Shown one piece after another: positions 17,015 through 24,569 of a stretch of 39,366 nt of DNA (position 1 is the stretch's first letter; each line of letters starts with the position of its first letter). The notes below the pieces were generated by a model. The model was given only the letters and a program-made list of their open reading frames with translations. It did not search any database and was not told the origin of the DNA. This DNA is from Candidatus Omnitrophota bacterium (GTDB lineage: Bacteria > CAIJMQ01), in assembly GCA_018812925.1 (NCBI GenBank), contig JAHJCU010000001.1:1-39366 (forward strand). The letters are read 5' to 3'. A program made the translations under genes and the position numbers.

Positions 17015-19432
17015 TCAGGATATCTTTATTGTGATTGGGTTTGCTGTTTTACTATGGGCGTAATATATTTTTACTTTTCGTGAAGATTGTTCGAATGGTA
17101 TCGATTTATCGTTTAGCAAAACGTTTTTTATTGTTCTTGTAGTGTCCAGACAAATCTGTCCGGGCGTATTCTCATTGCCGCTGACTTCTATGTTTATTCC
17201 GCAGTCAGTCGTTTCAATCTTTGTAATCTCTGAAGTTGTATTTACAATCGTAAAATTTTCCGACACCGGCATATCAAACACCAGCACAAGCCCGCTGAAA
17301 GGCGGCAGGAAAAATTCTCCACCGAAGTTTGCTTTCGTTGTAATCGCCTGATTATGGTAATTCAGCATAAAAAAGTATCCGCCGCCGTTTTTATGCAAGC
17401 GTGTGCGGGTTATAATCAAAGGATTATCGCAGTTGACCGGACCTTTGAAATTTATATCAAGACTTAAATGCTGCCATGCCTGTTTGTGAGCAGCGGCCTG
17501 ATACATAAAACCGGTTCCCAAAATCGCAGCTGAACCTTTTTGGCAATTTACTTTGATAGCGCAGGGTTTTCCGTTTCGCGTTAAAGCGATAACTTGTCCT
17601 TGTTTAGCGTTCAAAGTTTCAATATAACTGATTGCGTGTATTTCTTCTTTGGTTTCGACCCAGCGAATCATTCCATCGCTGTCAGGAAGTATCTGGTCAC
17701 TGCTTACGCCCAGACCATCGGCAAGCACAGTACAGGGATTAGCGTTAAGATCAAGTTTTGGCAGAGTCGGAAAACAAATCAAATGACCACCGCGGCGAAC
17801 ATATTCCAATAACATTTGCTGACTAGCCGCATCCATTTGTTCTGTGCAAGCTACCCATATTTGTTTGTAACGGTCGAGCTGAACCGCATCTGTGTTTGTA
17901 ATATCAACCGCATCATACTCCTGATTGTCCATAGCGAGAAGTTTGCCGAGGCTGTCAAAGAGGAGTTCATCCGTGACCATTCGCGGGTCAAGCCGACACT
18001 GAATAAACGAGCGGTCGTCGAGATTTTCGCCGATGAACAACGGGCAGGTAAATTCGCGATAATAATATGGTGGATAAAACGCCAATGCCTGCAAAGCTTT
18101 ATTTTGACTATCGCAAAGTCTTTGACCGTGGGTCTTAATCAATCTGCTGATATATTCTATTACAGGATAACTGTCGCCGGGCTCGCCTTGAATGTTGAGC
18201 GGTGTTTGCAGATAAAACGACGAATCGTAAATGCCCCAGCCGGGCGGATTTTCGCCTTCGCTAAACATATAATAATTCATAGCGACTGCGCCGTTTGCCA
18301 GACAGGCTTTATAAAACAACTCCATTTCATTTGGATAAACACGCACATTTGCTTCGCGGGTGCCTGCCTGAAGTTCAGCGACATAAGTCGGTCCGCGATT
18401 ACCCTGCAGGGCTTTTGTGAATGTGTTAATTAATCTGTCGTCGTGAAAATTGCGATATGACGGATTTTCCGGAATATGGTCAACGCCAAGCAGGATATTC
18501 GGATAGAGCCGTGACAATTTATGATACATCGACAGGCACACAGGCATACTTTTAGCTCTGCCAAAGACCCAGCCGGGCACATTATGGAATAGTGGAACAT
18601 TTACTTTGCGTTGGCGTATTTCTTCTATTAGCCAGCCGATATATTCAGCGTAAAAGTCGCGATGAAAAGTTTCCCAGTCGCGATAGGCAAGGTGGCCTTC
18701 TCTTGAAGTAACTTTGCCGACAGAAGCTTTGACTTTTGCAAAATCCGAATAGTCAGAGCCGTAGTATTTATTTAATGCGCCAATGTTTTTGTATGTGTTT
18801 TTAAGATAATCCCTGTATGATTCTAACGATGTTGCGCTGTAATCGCCACAGCCGTTAAGCCACTGGAACAGGCCGACTTCGTTGCAGACCTGCACCAAAG
18901 CTACCGGACCGCCATTGGAAAGTTGGTTTGCGGCGATAAGCGGCATTACGGCATCGTACCATCGCATTACTTTTTGTTTGTAATCGGGATGCTTTAAGCA
19001 GGTGTATTTTACCGGATACGGTCTGCCGTTTGAATCGCAGGCAAGAGCATCAGGATAATTTTCAAAAAACCATCGCGGAATTCCGTGCATAGCCAATTCA
19101 GCAAGAATGTATGGGCCGGGCTTGAGTATAAGATTCAGCTCCATTTCTTTGCAAAGTTCAATGAATCGCTCAAGGTTGAGGTTTGGAGCATACTTCCCCT
19201 TAAAATCGGGTCTGCCTTCGACCTGCTCGTGAAGCGACCACGGAACATAAGAAGATATGGTATTTAAGCCGGCTTCTTTTGCGAACTTCAAATGTTTTGT
19301 CCACAATTTGGCATCTATGCGGAAATAATGCATTTCGCCGCTTAAAACAAAATAGCTTCGTCCGTTACGCCCAAATGCCTGGTCGTTGAAATACAATCCG
19401 GAAACTTGCTGTTGATTTTTTAGCAATACCAA
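17015..19432 (-). CDS. GH35-family enzyme, probably cytoplasmic and acting on beta-1,2-glucosides
   Basis: 805 residues, no signal peptide. The GH35 TIM barrel is clear: SGEMHYFRIDAKLWTKHLKF, AKEAGLNTISSYVPWSLHEQ, LILKPGPYILAELAMHGIPR. The acid/base glutamate is E185 in ALVQVCNEVGLF. The nucleophile is probably E353 in TYVAELQAGTRE, a stretch unlike the 'E.W.GWFD' of classical beta-galactosidases. C-terminal residues about 500-805 hold a glutamine-amidotransferase-like segment (LLEYVRRGGHLICFPTLPKL) and beta domains. The start is TTG 19432 after AGAGGT. A GH35 member from Ignavibacterium has been reported as a beta-1,2-glucosyltransferase (from memory); placement beside GH144-like and phosphorylase genes makes such a role more likely than lactase. 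Beta-galactosidase remains possible. Confidence 0.85.
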   Translation of the reverse strand: MVLLKNQQQVSGLYFNDQAFGRNGRSYFVLSGEMHYFRIDAKLWTKHLKFAKEAGLNTISSYVPWSLHEQVEGRPDFKGKYAPNLNLERFIELCKEMELNLILKPGPYILAELAMHGIPRWFFENYPDALACDSNGRPYPVKYTCLKHPDYKQKVMRWYDAVMPLIAANQLSNGGPVALVQVCNEVGLFQWLNGCGDYSATSLESYRDYLKNTYKNIGALNKYYGSDYSDFAKVKASVGKVTSREGHLAYRDWETFHRDFYAEYIGWLIEEIRQRKVNVPLFHNVPGWVFGRAKSMPVCLSMYHKLSRLYPNILLGVDHIPENPSYRNFHDDRLINTFTKALQGNRGPTYVAELQAGTREANVRVYPNEMELFYKACLANGAVAMNYYMFSEGENPPGWGIYDSSFYLQTPLNIQGEPGDSYPVIEYISRLIKTHGQRLCDSQNKALQALAFYPPYYYREFTCPLFIGENLDDRSFIQCRLDPRMVTDELLFDSLGKLLAMDNQEYDAVDITNTDAVQLDRYKQIWVACTEQMDAASQQMLLEYVRRGGHLICFPTLPKLDLNANPCTVLADGLGVSSDQILPDSDGMIRWVETKEEIHAISYIETLNAKQGQVIALTRNGKPCAIKVNCQKGSAAILGTGFMYQAAAHKQAWQHLSLDINFKGPVNCDNPLIITRTRLHKNGGGYFFMLNYHNQAITTKANFGGEFFLPPFSGLVLVFDMPVSENFTIVNTTSEITKIETTDCGINIEVSGNENTPGQICLDTTRTIKNVLLNDKSIPFEQSSRKVKIYYAHSKTANPITIKIS

Positions 19433-19472
19433 TTTTCTACCTCTATTCTCTATATAATAAAATTCAATTTTA

Positions 19473-19500
19473 CCCCGTTAGAGATTTATTTCTAATGGGG
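19473..19500 (-). terminator. Intercistronic hairpin after the 1166-residue protein gene
   Basis: CCCCATTAGA and TCTAACGGGG on the minus strand pair over 10 bp (one G-T pair) around an 8-nt loop, followed by a short TAAAATTG stretch rather than a strong T-tract. It lies between the gene ending at 19528 and the GH35 start at 19432. It may partly terminate transcription or stabilise the upstream message, giving less of the downstream genes. Confidence 0.5.
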
Positions 19501-19527
19501 CTTACTAAACGGTTTTTCTGAAAATTT

Positions 19528-22500
19528 TTATTGGAGTATTAGTTTTACACCGTCCGGAACCACAAAACCATTTGGCGGCTGCTGCGAACATCTCAATTTG
19601 AGAATCACCTGACCGTTTTTATTACGTTCTAACGTGTAGCTAATCGGCCCCCACCATGTTTGCAGATTACTGACTGATACGCCTTTGTCGAGCCATCTAT
19701 CATAAACGCCTGCTGCCAGTACCAATCTGCCGCGCTCTTCGTAAACAAGCATGTCACGGATAGCGTTAATCAAGCCGGCTCCAACCCAAGTATGCGGCAT
19801 ATCGCCTATGTAGCTTGGCGTGCGTAAATCGCCGTGAACAACTTCACCCATATGGTTCCAGTTGACTGGTCGAACGCCGTCTTCCACAAAGAAATCAAGC
19901 AACATTTGCGCATCTGCAATTCGGCCAAGTCGGAGCATAGCTGAAATGTTGCGCACTTCATAGGGTGTATACAGACTTCGTGTGCCAACTGGTTGAGCAG
20001 CGCGGAATTTCGACTCTTCCATATACTTGTCATAAGTTGCCTTGAGCGCATCAGCCGGCAGTGTATCACGTTCATCAGCTACCATTATTCCAATAGAGGT
20101 TGAAGTCGGGTCGAAATCGCCAAGCTCCGCACAAGCGGGGATTGTAGCCAAACTATCACGAGTGCGAACTCGCTCTATAGATTCCAACACCGATTTGCGC
20201 ATATCCGTTTCAAATTTAGCAAGCCATTCGGCGTCTTCCTTATGACCGAGTCGCAATGCAATTGCTTGAGCATCCTGAAGGCCCTTTAGAGCAAAAAAGT
20301 CGTCCCAGTAGCTGTGTCGAGGAGGGTCAATGTAGCCTTCATGACTGACTGATTCGGGTAGGATACCTTCGTATTCCGTGCCTTTGTATTTTTCCGTCAG
20401 CCGTTGACTTCGCAGGTTCTCCATATATTTCATAACAGCTTTGATTTTAGGCCAGCATAATTTTGCGATTTCGTCATCATCGGTCAGTTCCACAACCTGA
20501 CGAACTAAAAATACATATTCGCCAAACGAGTCGTACTCCTGCCAGTTATCATTTGCCATCTGGCCAGTTTTTGTATTTACCAGGAATGGAACAAATCCGT
20601 CGTCTTTGATAAGACCTGTAAACCATTTCAGGTATGTAGCGCCGTTATCAACCAGGCCGAACCGCATCATAGCCGTTGCGCTTATAGCTCCATCGCGTAT
20701 CCACGAGCTGTTGTAATTGCGTGAACCAGGTTGAGTTGCAGGGCCATCGGCGTTAATCAAAAGATATGCAAGATTGGAGCGGATTAAGTTTGCGAGTTTT
20801 TTATCGGGAATGTCGATGTTCCAGTTGCCGATTGTTTCCTTCCACAGTTTTATGGATTTTACCATTTCTTCACTGAAGAATTTTTCACCATCCTTGGGTG
20901 CTGTAATATTTGCACCTTCTTCATTCGGATAAATGGCAAGAATGCTTTTTGTTTCGCCGGCTTTGAGTTTGTAATCGTAACGCACGCCGGCTGAAATAAT
21001 GCCGTCGGGCGAAGAAATGGAATTGCCGTCAGTGCGATTTCCAAGCAGGCACTCTATTACATCAACCGAATCTGTTGTCGGCCTTTGGTTATACGTAGAT
21101 ACAAAAACAGGTGCCGAACAAAGCCGCATGGCTTCCTGGTCGTTGAGAATCAATGTGTTTGTTTTATCCTGCCATTGGGCTTGTTTTATTTGTGAATATC
21201 CGCCATGCTGCCAGGGTGGATTTACCTGCAGCGGACGGGCAGCCAGCAGAAGTGAAATATCCCGTGTTTGTTTAGAAGTGTTTGAAAGTTTATAAAGAAC
21301 TACCGTTGTGTCGGGAGCAATTGTGTTAGCCGTAATATTCATTTCAAGACCATTGCCAAGCCATTTTACATTTGGAATCGGAATCCATTCTTCGGCAAGC
21401 GATTGACTTGTTTGGAAGTTTTTTGCACTAAGCAGTTTTCCATCGACCATTAGAGCAGGCGTTACACTAAAATTGCGCAAACCGGATTCGATTTTGCCGT
21501 ATTCTTCCAGCAGAGATTCATTGAAGCTGCCAGGCAAACCCGTAACAGTCCAGAATGCCTGCAGGCGGCTTAGCCAATTTGGCAAAAGACCATCCGGCAG
21601 ACGCTGTGCAAGCATTTCAAAATGTCTGACAGGAGTCCAGCCCTCAGAAGTACCCTTTACTTGAATATCAGCAATACGAACCGGCTCTGTTAGTTTCGCT
21701 GCGAAGACAAAACGCAACTTGTCGGCATATACCGGCGCAAAGAACAAATCTTCCACCTGGTTGTTAAAGCTCGCTTTTTTGTTCATTACCATTTGCCACT
21801 TATTTGCTTCTTCTGAGAATGCTTCGATTTTGCAGGCAGGAGTTTGGGCTTTAGTCCAGTCGATTTGAAGTCCGCCAACGCCGAATTTTCGCGGAAAGGT
21901 AAACTCGACGACAGTTTCTTTCCCGGGGTTTGATGCAGATTGCCAATAGGTCTCCGTCTTGCCATCCAGTATCGCTTCGGATGACATGCCTTTTGCAGTT
22001 GAAGAAGCGCTGGCAAAAATCTCATCTTCCGGCCCGAGAATTCCTACTTCCCAGAGTGAATAGCCCCAGCCAGTGCCACGTTTATGGCCGAGCATTTTAA
22101 TTGCTTTGGCTTTGTGAGGACCAAAATATATTTCATCGACTCCGCCATCGCCGAATTTTATTCTACTTGCTGTAATCCATTTGTCATCGGGTTGGAGTAA
22201 TTGTATTTCGTAATCTCTGCCATAGGCAGCTTCCCAGTGCAATTTGAGCCCTACCAGATCTATCGGGCTGTTAAAGTCTATTTGCAGCCACTCGTTATCA
22301 GTGAATTCGCTGGACCAGCGAGTATCCATCCTGCCGTCGAGTGCCATTATCGGCAGAGTGCCGCTGTTTTTTTGACCGGAACTGGCGGTGATAGATGTGA
22401 TTGGCAGAGATGGTGCGGATGCACCTGCAGCTGTAATTTTCTTTTCGCTTAACGCTTCAATTTTGTCGAGGATAATCGTGCCATTATCACCCACATAACT

Positions 22501-23028
22501 AATTACTAACGCAACTTCTCTTACGGCTGCTGCATCAATTTGTGTTTTTGCATCTTCAACATCAAATTCAATACAAGCCCAGCTTCCAGCGGGGGTAATT
22601 TCGGAACCAGTTAAATAAACTCCCTTGTTGCCATCGTGAAGCCACATATTCAGTGTTACACTGCCGGCATCGGCAGGAACCGCTGCAAAAATACGTATTT
22701 TCTGCCAGACCAAAATGTTAATCGGTGAAACGGGAAAATATTTTAGTTCAACACCATCGCTGTCTTTTCCCCATTTCAGCATTACGGCTTGATTAGTTTC
22801 TATTGCAGGGTTTTCGCTTTGGGCAGGCGCCTGAATCAGCTCTGAAGAACCGCTGATATTGACACGCTTCCATTTTTGCAGGCATTGCGACTCGTTGAAA
22901 TCCTCGAATGCATACCATTGTTGGGCAAATAAATCAGCAGTTTCACTATCTTTCACAGGCGCACACGAGGTTGCAATAAAGATTGTTAGTAATGCTGACA
23001 ATAAAATAAGAATTGGTAATCGTTTCAT
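19528..23028 (-). CDS. Large exported (likely lipoprotein) discoidin-domain protein with alpha/alpha-barrel catalytic-like region (paralog 2)
   Basis: 1166 residues from ATG 23028; the frame extends to 23091 but only MKRLPILILLSALLTIFIAT followed by SCAP makes a signal peptide, with Cys as a likely lipidation site. Residues about 40-200 are a carbohydrate-binding-like beta-sandwich (WYAFEDFNESQCLQKWKRV). Two discoidin-like domains follow (about 215-335 and 340-465; ITASSGQKNSGTLPIMALDG, ASSTAKGMSSEAILDGKTET). The catalytic-like part shows YNSSWIRDG (about 771-779), SHEGY, HSYWDDF (about 906), GDFDPTST, YTPYE, NHMGEVVH and IGDMPHTWVGAG, all shared with the 13813 paralog. CAGGAAAAC precedes the start. 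First gene of the minus-strand unit, with a consensus-like promoter. Probably an outer-membrane or periplasmic glycosidase; family and substrate are unknown. Confidence 0.75.
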   Translation of the reverse strand: MKRLPILILLSALLTIFIATSCAPVKDSETADLFAQQWYAFEDFNESQCLQKWKRVNISGSSELIQAPAQSENPAIETNQAVMLKWGKDSDGVELKYFPVSPINILVWQKIRIFAAVPADAGSVTLNMWLHDGNKGVYLTGSEITPAGSWACIEFDVEDAKTQIDAAAVREVALVISYVGDNGTIILDKIEALSEKKITAAGASAPSLPITSITASSGQKNSGTLPIMALDGRMDTRWSSEFTDNEWLQIDFNSPIDLVGLKLHWEAAYGRDYEIQLLQPDDKWITASRIKFGDGGVDEIYFGPHKAKAIKMLGHKRGTGWGYSLWEVGILGPEDEIFASASSTAKGMSSEAILDGKTETYWQSASNPGKETVVEFTFPRKFGVGGLQIDWTKAQTPACKIEAFSEEANKWQMVMNKKASFNNQVEDLFFAPVYADKLRFVFAAKLTEPVRIADIQVKGTSEGWTPVRHFEMLAQRLPDGLLPNWLSRLQAFWTVTGLPGSFNESLLEEYGKIESGLRNFSVTPALMVDGKLLSAKNFQTSQSLAEEWIPIPNVKWLGNGLEMNITANTIAPDTTVVLYKLSNTSKQTRDISLLLAARPLQVNPPWQHGGYSQIKQAQWQDKTNTLILNDQEAMRLCSAPVFVSTYNQRPTTDSVDVIECLLGNRTDGNSISSPDGIISAGVRYDYKLKAGETKSILAIYPNEEGANITAPKDGEKFFSEEMVKSIKLWKETIGNWNIDIPDKKLANLIRSNLAYLLINADGPATQPGSRNYNSSWIRDGAISATAMMRFGLVDNGATYLKWFTGLIKDDGFVPFLVNTKTGQMANDNWQEYDSFGEYVFLVRQVVELTDDDEIAKLCWPKIKAVMKYMENLRSQRLTEKYKGTEYEGILPESVSHEGYIDPPRHSYWDDFFALKGLQDAQAIALRLGHKEDAEWLAKFETDMRKSVLESIERVRTRDSLATIPACAELGDFDPTSTSIGIMVADERDTLPADALKATYDKYMEESKFRAAQPVGTRSLYTPYEVRNISAMLRLGRIADAQMLLDFFVEDGVRPVNWNHMGEVVHGDLRTPSYIGDMPHTWVGAGLINAIRDMLVYEERGRLVLAAGVYDRWLDKGVSVSNLQTWWGPISYTLERNKNGQVILKLRCSQQPPNGFVVPDGVKLILQ

Positions 23029-23060
23029 AGTTTGTTTTCCTGTATAGCAGACTTTGAGTT

Positions 23061-23086
23061 TAATAACATTTCTGCGTGTTATATTA
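23061..23086. promoter_or_regulatory. Candidate operator overlapping the minus-strand -10
   Basis: TAATAACA (23061-23068) and TGTTATATTA (23077-23086) form an inverted repeat around 8 bp. It overlaps the -10 element and start site of the minus-strand promoter, where a LacI-type repressor would act. The AACA...TGTT arms resemble the palindromes at 23297 and 23449. No experimental basis; inferred from symmetry and position. Confidence 0.35.
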
Positions 23087-23110
23087 TCCAATATGTCTTT
23101 GAAATGTCAA
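23081..23110 (-). promoter_or_regulatory. Promoter of the minus-strand carbohydrate operon
   Basis: On the minus strand TTGACA (complement of 23105-23110) and TAATAT (complement of 23081-23086) are separated by 18 bp, giving a perfect -35 and near-consensus -10 about 50 bp before ATG 23028. It faces away from the lacI promoters, so the intergenic region is divergent. Confidence 0.75.
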
Positions 23111-23250
23111 GTAAAAAAGCTGTTAGGAACAATATTATTTATGGTTGAGTTACTGCATAAAGATGAGTTTTAAAACTAAAAAAATTTCTATAATCCACAT
23201 TTTTAGTATATTTATGATTATGGCTTTTGGAATGCCTTAAAAGAATCATC

Positions 23251-23279
23251 TTGACAAAAATTAATGGGAGTTGTAAAAT
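23251..23279 (+). promoter_or_regulatory. Upstream promoter for the lacI-GH144-phosphorylase-transporter operon (copy 1)
   Basis: TTGACA at 23251-23256 and TAAAAT at 23274-23279 with an optimal 17-bp spacer. It is inside copy 1 of the 106-bp repeat, about 220 bp upstream of the lacI start. Confidence 0.75.
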
Positions 23280-23296
23280 TGTAAAAAGGTTTTTAT

Positions 23297-23307
23297 AACA
23301 TCATGTT
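23297..23307. promoter_or_regulatory. Candidate operator palindrome, copy 1
   Basis: AACATCATGTT is a perfect 11-bp palindrome about 18 bp past the -10, near the expected transcription start. This is a common LacI-family operator position, but the sequence does not contain the family's usual central CG, so the call is tentative. Confidence 0.35.
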
Positions 23308-23402
23308 TATTTTTGCTTGATTACTAAATAAAGTTGTATAACGTATGACCAAGTGAGAAATTGCCGGTCTATCTCCAGTTGGAATGCCTTAAAAGAATCA
23401 TC

Positions 23403-23431
23403 TTGACAAAAATTAATGGGAGTTGTAAAAT
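23403..23431 (+). promoter_or_regulatory. Proximal promoter for the lacI operon (copy 2)
   Basis: TTGACA at 23403-23408 and TAAAAT at 23426-23431, 17-bp spacer, identical to the copy at 23251. Transcription from here would give a leader of roughly 60 nt before ATG 23502. Confidence 0.8.
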
Positions 23432-23448
23432 TGTAAAAAGGTTTTTAT

Positions 23449-23459
23449 AACATCATGTT
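23449..23459. promoter_or_regulatory. Candidate operator palindrome, copy 2
   Basis: AACATCATGTT, same relation to the promoter as the 23297 copy. Two equal sites 152 bp apart (about 14.5 helical turns) could allow repression by DNA looping if the encoded LacI-type protein binds them. Inferred from symmetry only. Confidence 0.35.
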
Positions 23460-23501
23460 TGTTTTTGCTTGATTACTAAATAAATATGTGAGGATATCCA
23501 A

Positions 23502-24569
23502 ATGGTAACAGAAACAGGCAGTATAACCATTCATAATGTTGCAAAAGTTGCGGGGGTTTCAATTTCCACAGTATCGCGCGTTGTAAACGGTTTAGATCGG
23601 GTTGCGCCTGATACGCGACATAAGGTAAAAACGGCCATTCGCCGTTTAGACTTTCACCCTAACAGCCGGGCACAGGCGCTGAGCAGAAAACGGACCGATA
23701 CAATTAGTCTGATAGTTCCGGATTTCGAGGGCCAGTATTTTTCAATGCTGATGGAAGGCGCACATGAAGAAGCACAAGCCAATGGCGTTCACATTATGGT
23801 TCTCAAGGCAAAAAGCTCGGAGGAAAAAATCGAGGCTGTTACCCGCTTGTGTTCGCAGGGACGAACCGATGGCGTGATTTTAATGCTTTCTGACTTATAC
23901 GGTGATGTCCTCAAAGGCATCGGCCATATTAACAGCCCCTTGGTAATTCTCGACCAGGATGTTCACTCCTGGCGGCTGGATAATATACTTTTGGATAACA
24001 GGATTGGAGCTTTTGAAGCAACAAGGCATTTCATAGATACCCATAACGTTGATGATGTATTTTTCCTCGGCGGTTCTGAAGACAACGTTGATACTACTGC
24101 ACGAGCCCGTGGTTTTGCTGATGCACTTAAGTCAATAGGATTGAATGCTAAAGGCAGACAGTTTTTCGGCAATAGTTATAGCTATGACGAGGGTTATCAT
24201 CTTGCGGAAGAAAAAATATTTCCCTTGATTAATCCTGAGAAACATTATGGTGTTGTGGCGGCTAATGACGATATTGCCTGCAGTATCATTGATGCCTTGA
24301 TGGATAAAGGAATTAGGGTTCCTGAGCAGGTTGGGGTAACCGGTTTTGATGATTCAGATATGGCAATACATCGCAGACTAAAGATTACTACAATGCGTAT
24401 CCCAACCAAAGAAATTGGTCGTGTTGCGGTTAGAATGATTCTGAACCGCTTGTCAGGCCGGGTTTCAGAACCGGCGAAAGTTGTATTAAAAGCACGGCTC
24501 ATAGTACGTGATTCGTGCGGCTGTGGCAGGCACGATAACTCAATACCCGGAGATAAACATGGTAAGTAG
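23502..24569 (+). CDS. LacI-family transcriptional regulator
   Basis: 355 residues. The N-terminal helix-turn-helix and hinge helix are typical: TIHNVAKVAGVSISTVSRVV followed by NG (residues about 8-29), then FHPNSRAQALSRKRTDTISL. The periplasmic-binding-protein-like core spans about 62-345 with the dimer-core sequences DGVILML, VVAANDDIAC and VGVTGFDDSDMAIHRRLKIT. It should repress or activate the divergent carbohydrate units and be relieved by an oligosaccharide or its breakdown product. GAGGAT precedes ATG 23502. Its 3' end overlaps the GH144-like gene by 11 bp, so the two are translated from one message. The Cys-containing tail RDSCGCGRHD resembles a common LacI/GalR C-terminal pattern. 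Confidence 0.93.
   Translation: MVTETGSITIHNVAKVAGVSISTVSRVVNGLDRVAPDTRHKVKTAIRRLDFHPNSRAQALSRKRTDTISLIVPDFEGQYFSMLMEGAHEEAQANGVHIMVLKAKSSEEKIEAVTRLCSQGRTDGVILMLSDLYGDVLKGIGHINSPLVILDQDVHSWRLDNILLDNRIGAFEATRHFIDTHNVDDVFFLGGSEDNVDTTARARGFADALKSIGLNAKGRQFFGNSYSYDEGYHLAEEKIFPLINPEKHYGVVAANDDIACSIIDALMDKGIRVPEQVGVTGFDDSDMAIHRRLKITTMRIPTKEIGRVAVRMILNRLSGRVSEPAKVVLKARLIVRDSCGCGRHDNSIPGDKHGK

Larger units (their letters stand above)
23227..23332. repeat. Promoter-carrying direct repeat, copy 1
   Basis: This 106-bp block, from TTGGAATGCC to ACTAAATAAA, recurs at 23379-23484 with one mismatch (A at 23310, G at 23462). The copies are 152 bp apart with 46 bp of unique sequence between them. Each contains a complete promoter and a palindrome. 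The near-identity indicates a recent tandem duplication. Confidence 0.97.
23379..23484. repeat. Promoter-carrying direct repeat, copy 2
   Basis: Second copy of the 106-bp block starting at 23227, identical except for one base. It ends 17 bp before the lacI start codon, so its promoter is the proximal one. Confidence 0.97.

Noticed and set aside
17816-18433. A 205-codon plus-strand ORF opposite the GH35 gene
   Set aside because: Lies entirely inside the well supported GH35 frame; no ribosome-binding site and composition typical of an antisense shadow.
17015-19432. Plain annotation of the GH35 gene as lactose-type beta-galactosidase
   Set aside because: The nucleophile motif is atypical, the protein is cytoplasmic and no galactoside genes are nearby, so family level with a beta-1,2-glucoside hypothesis is safer.
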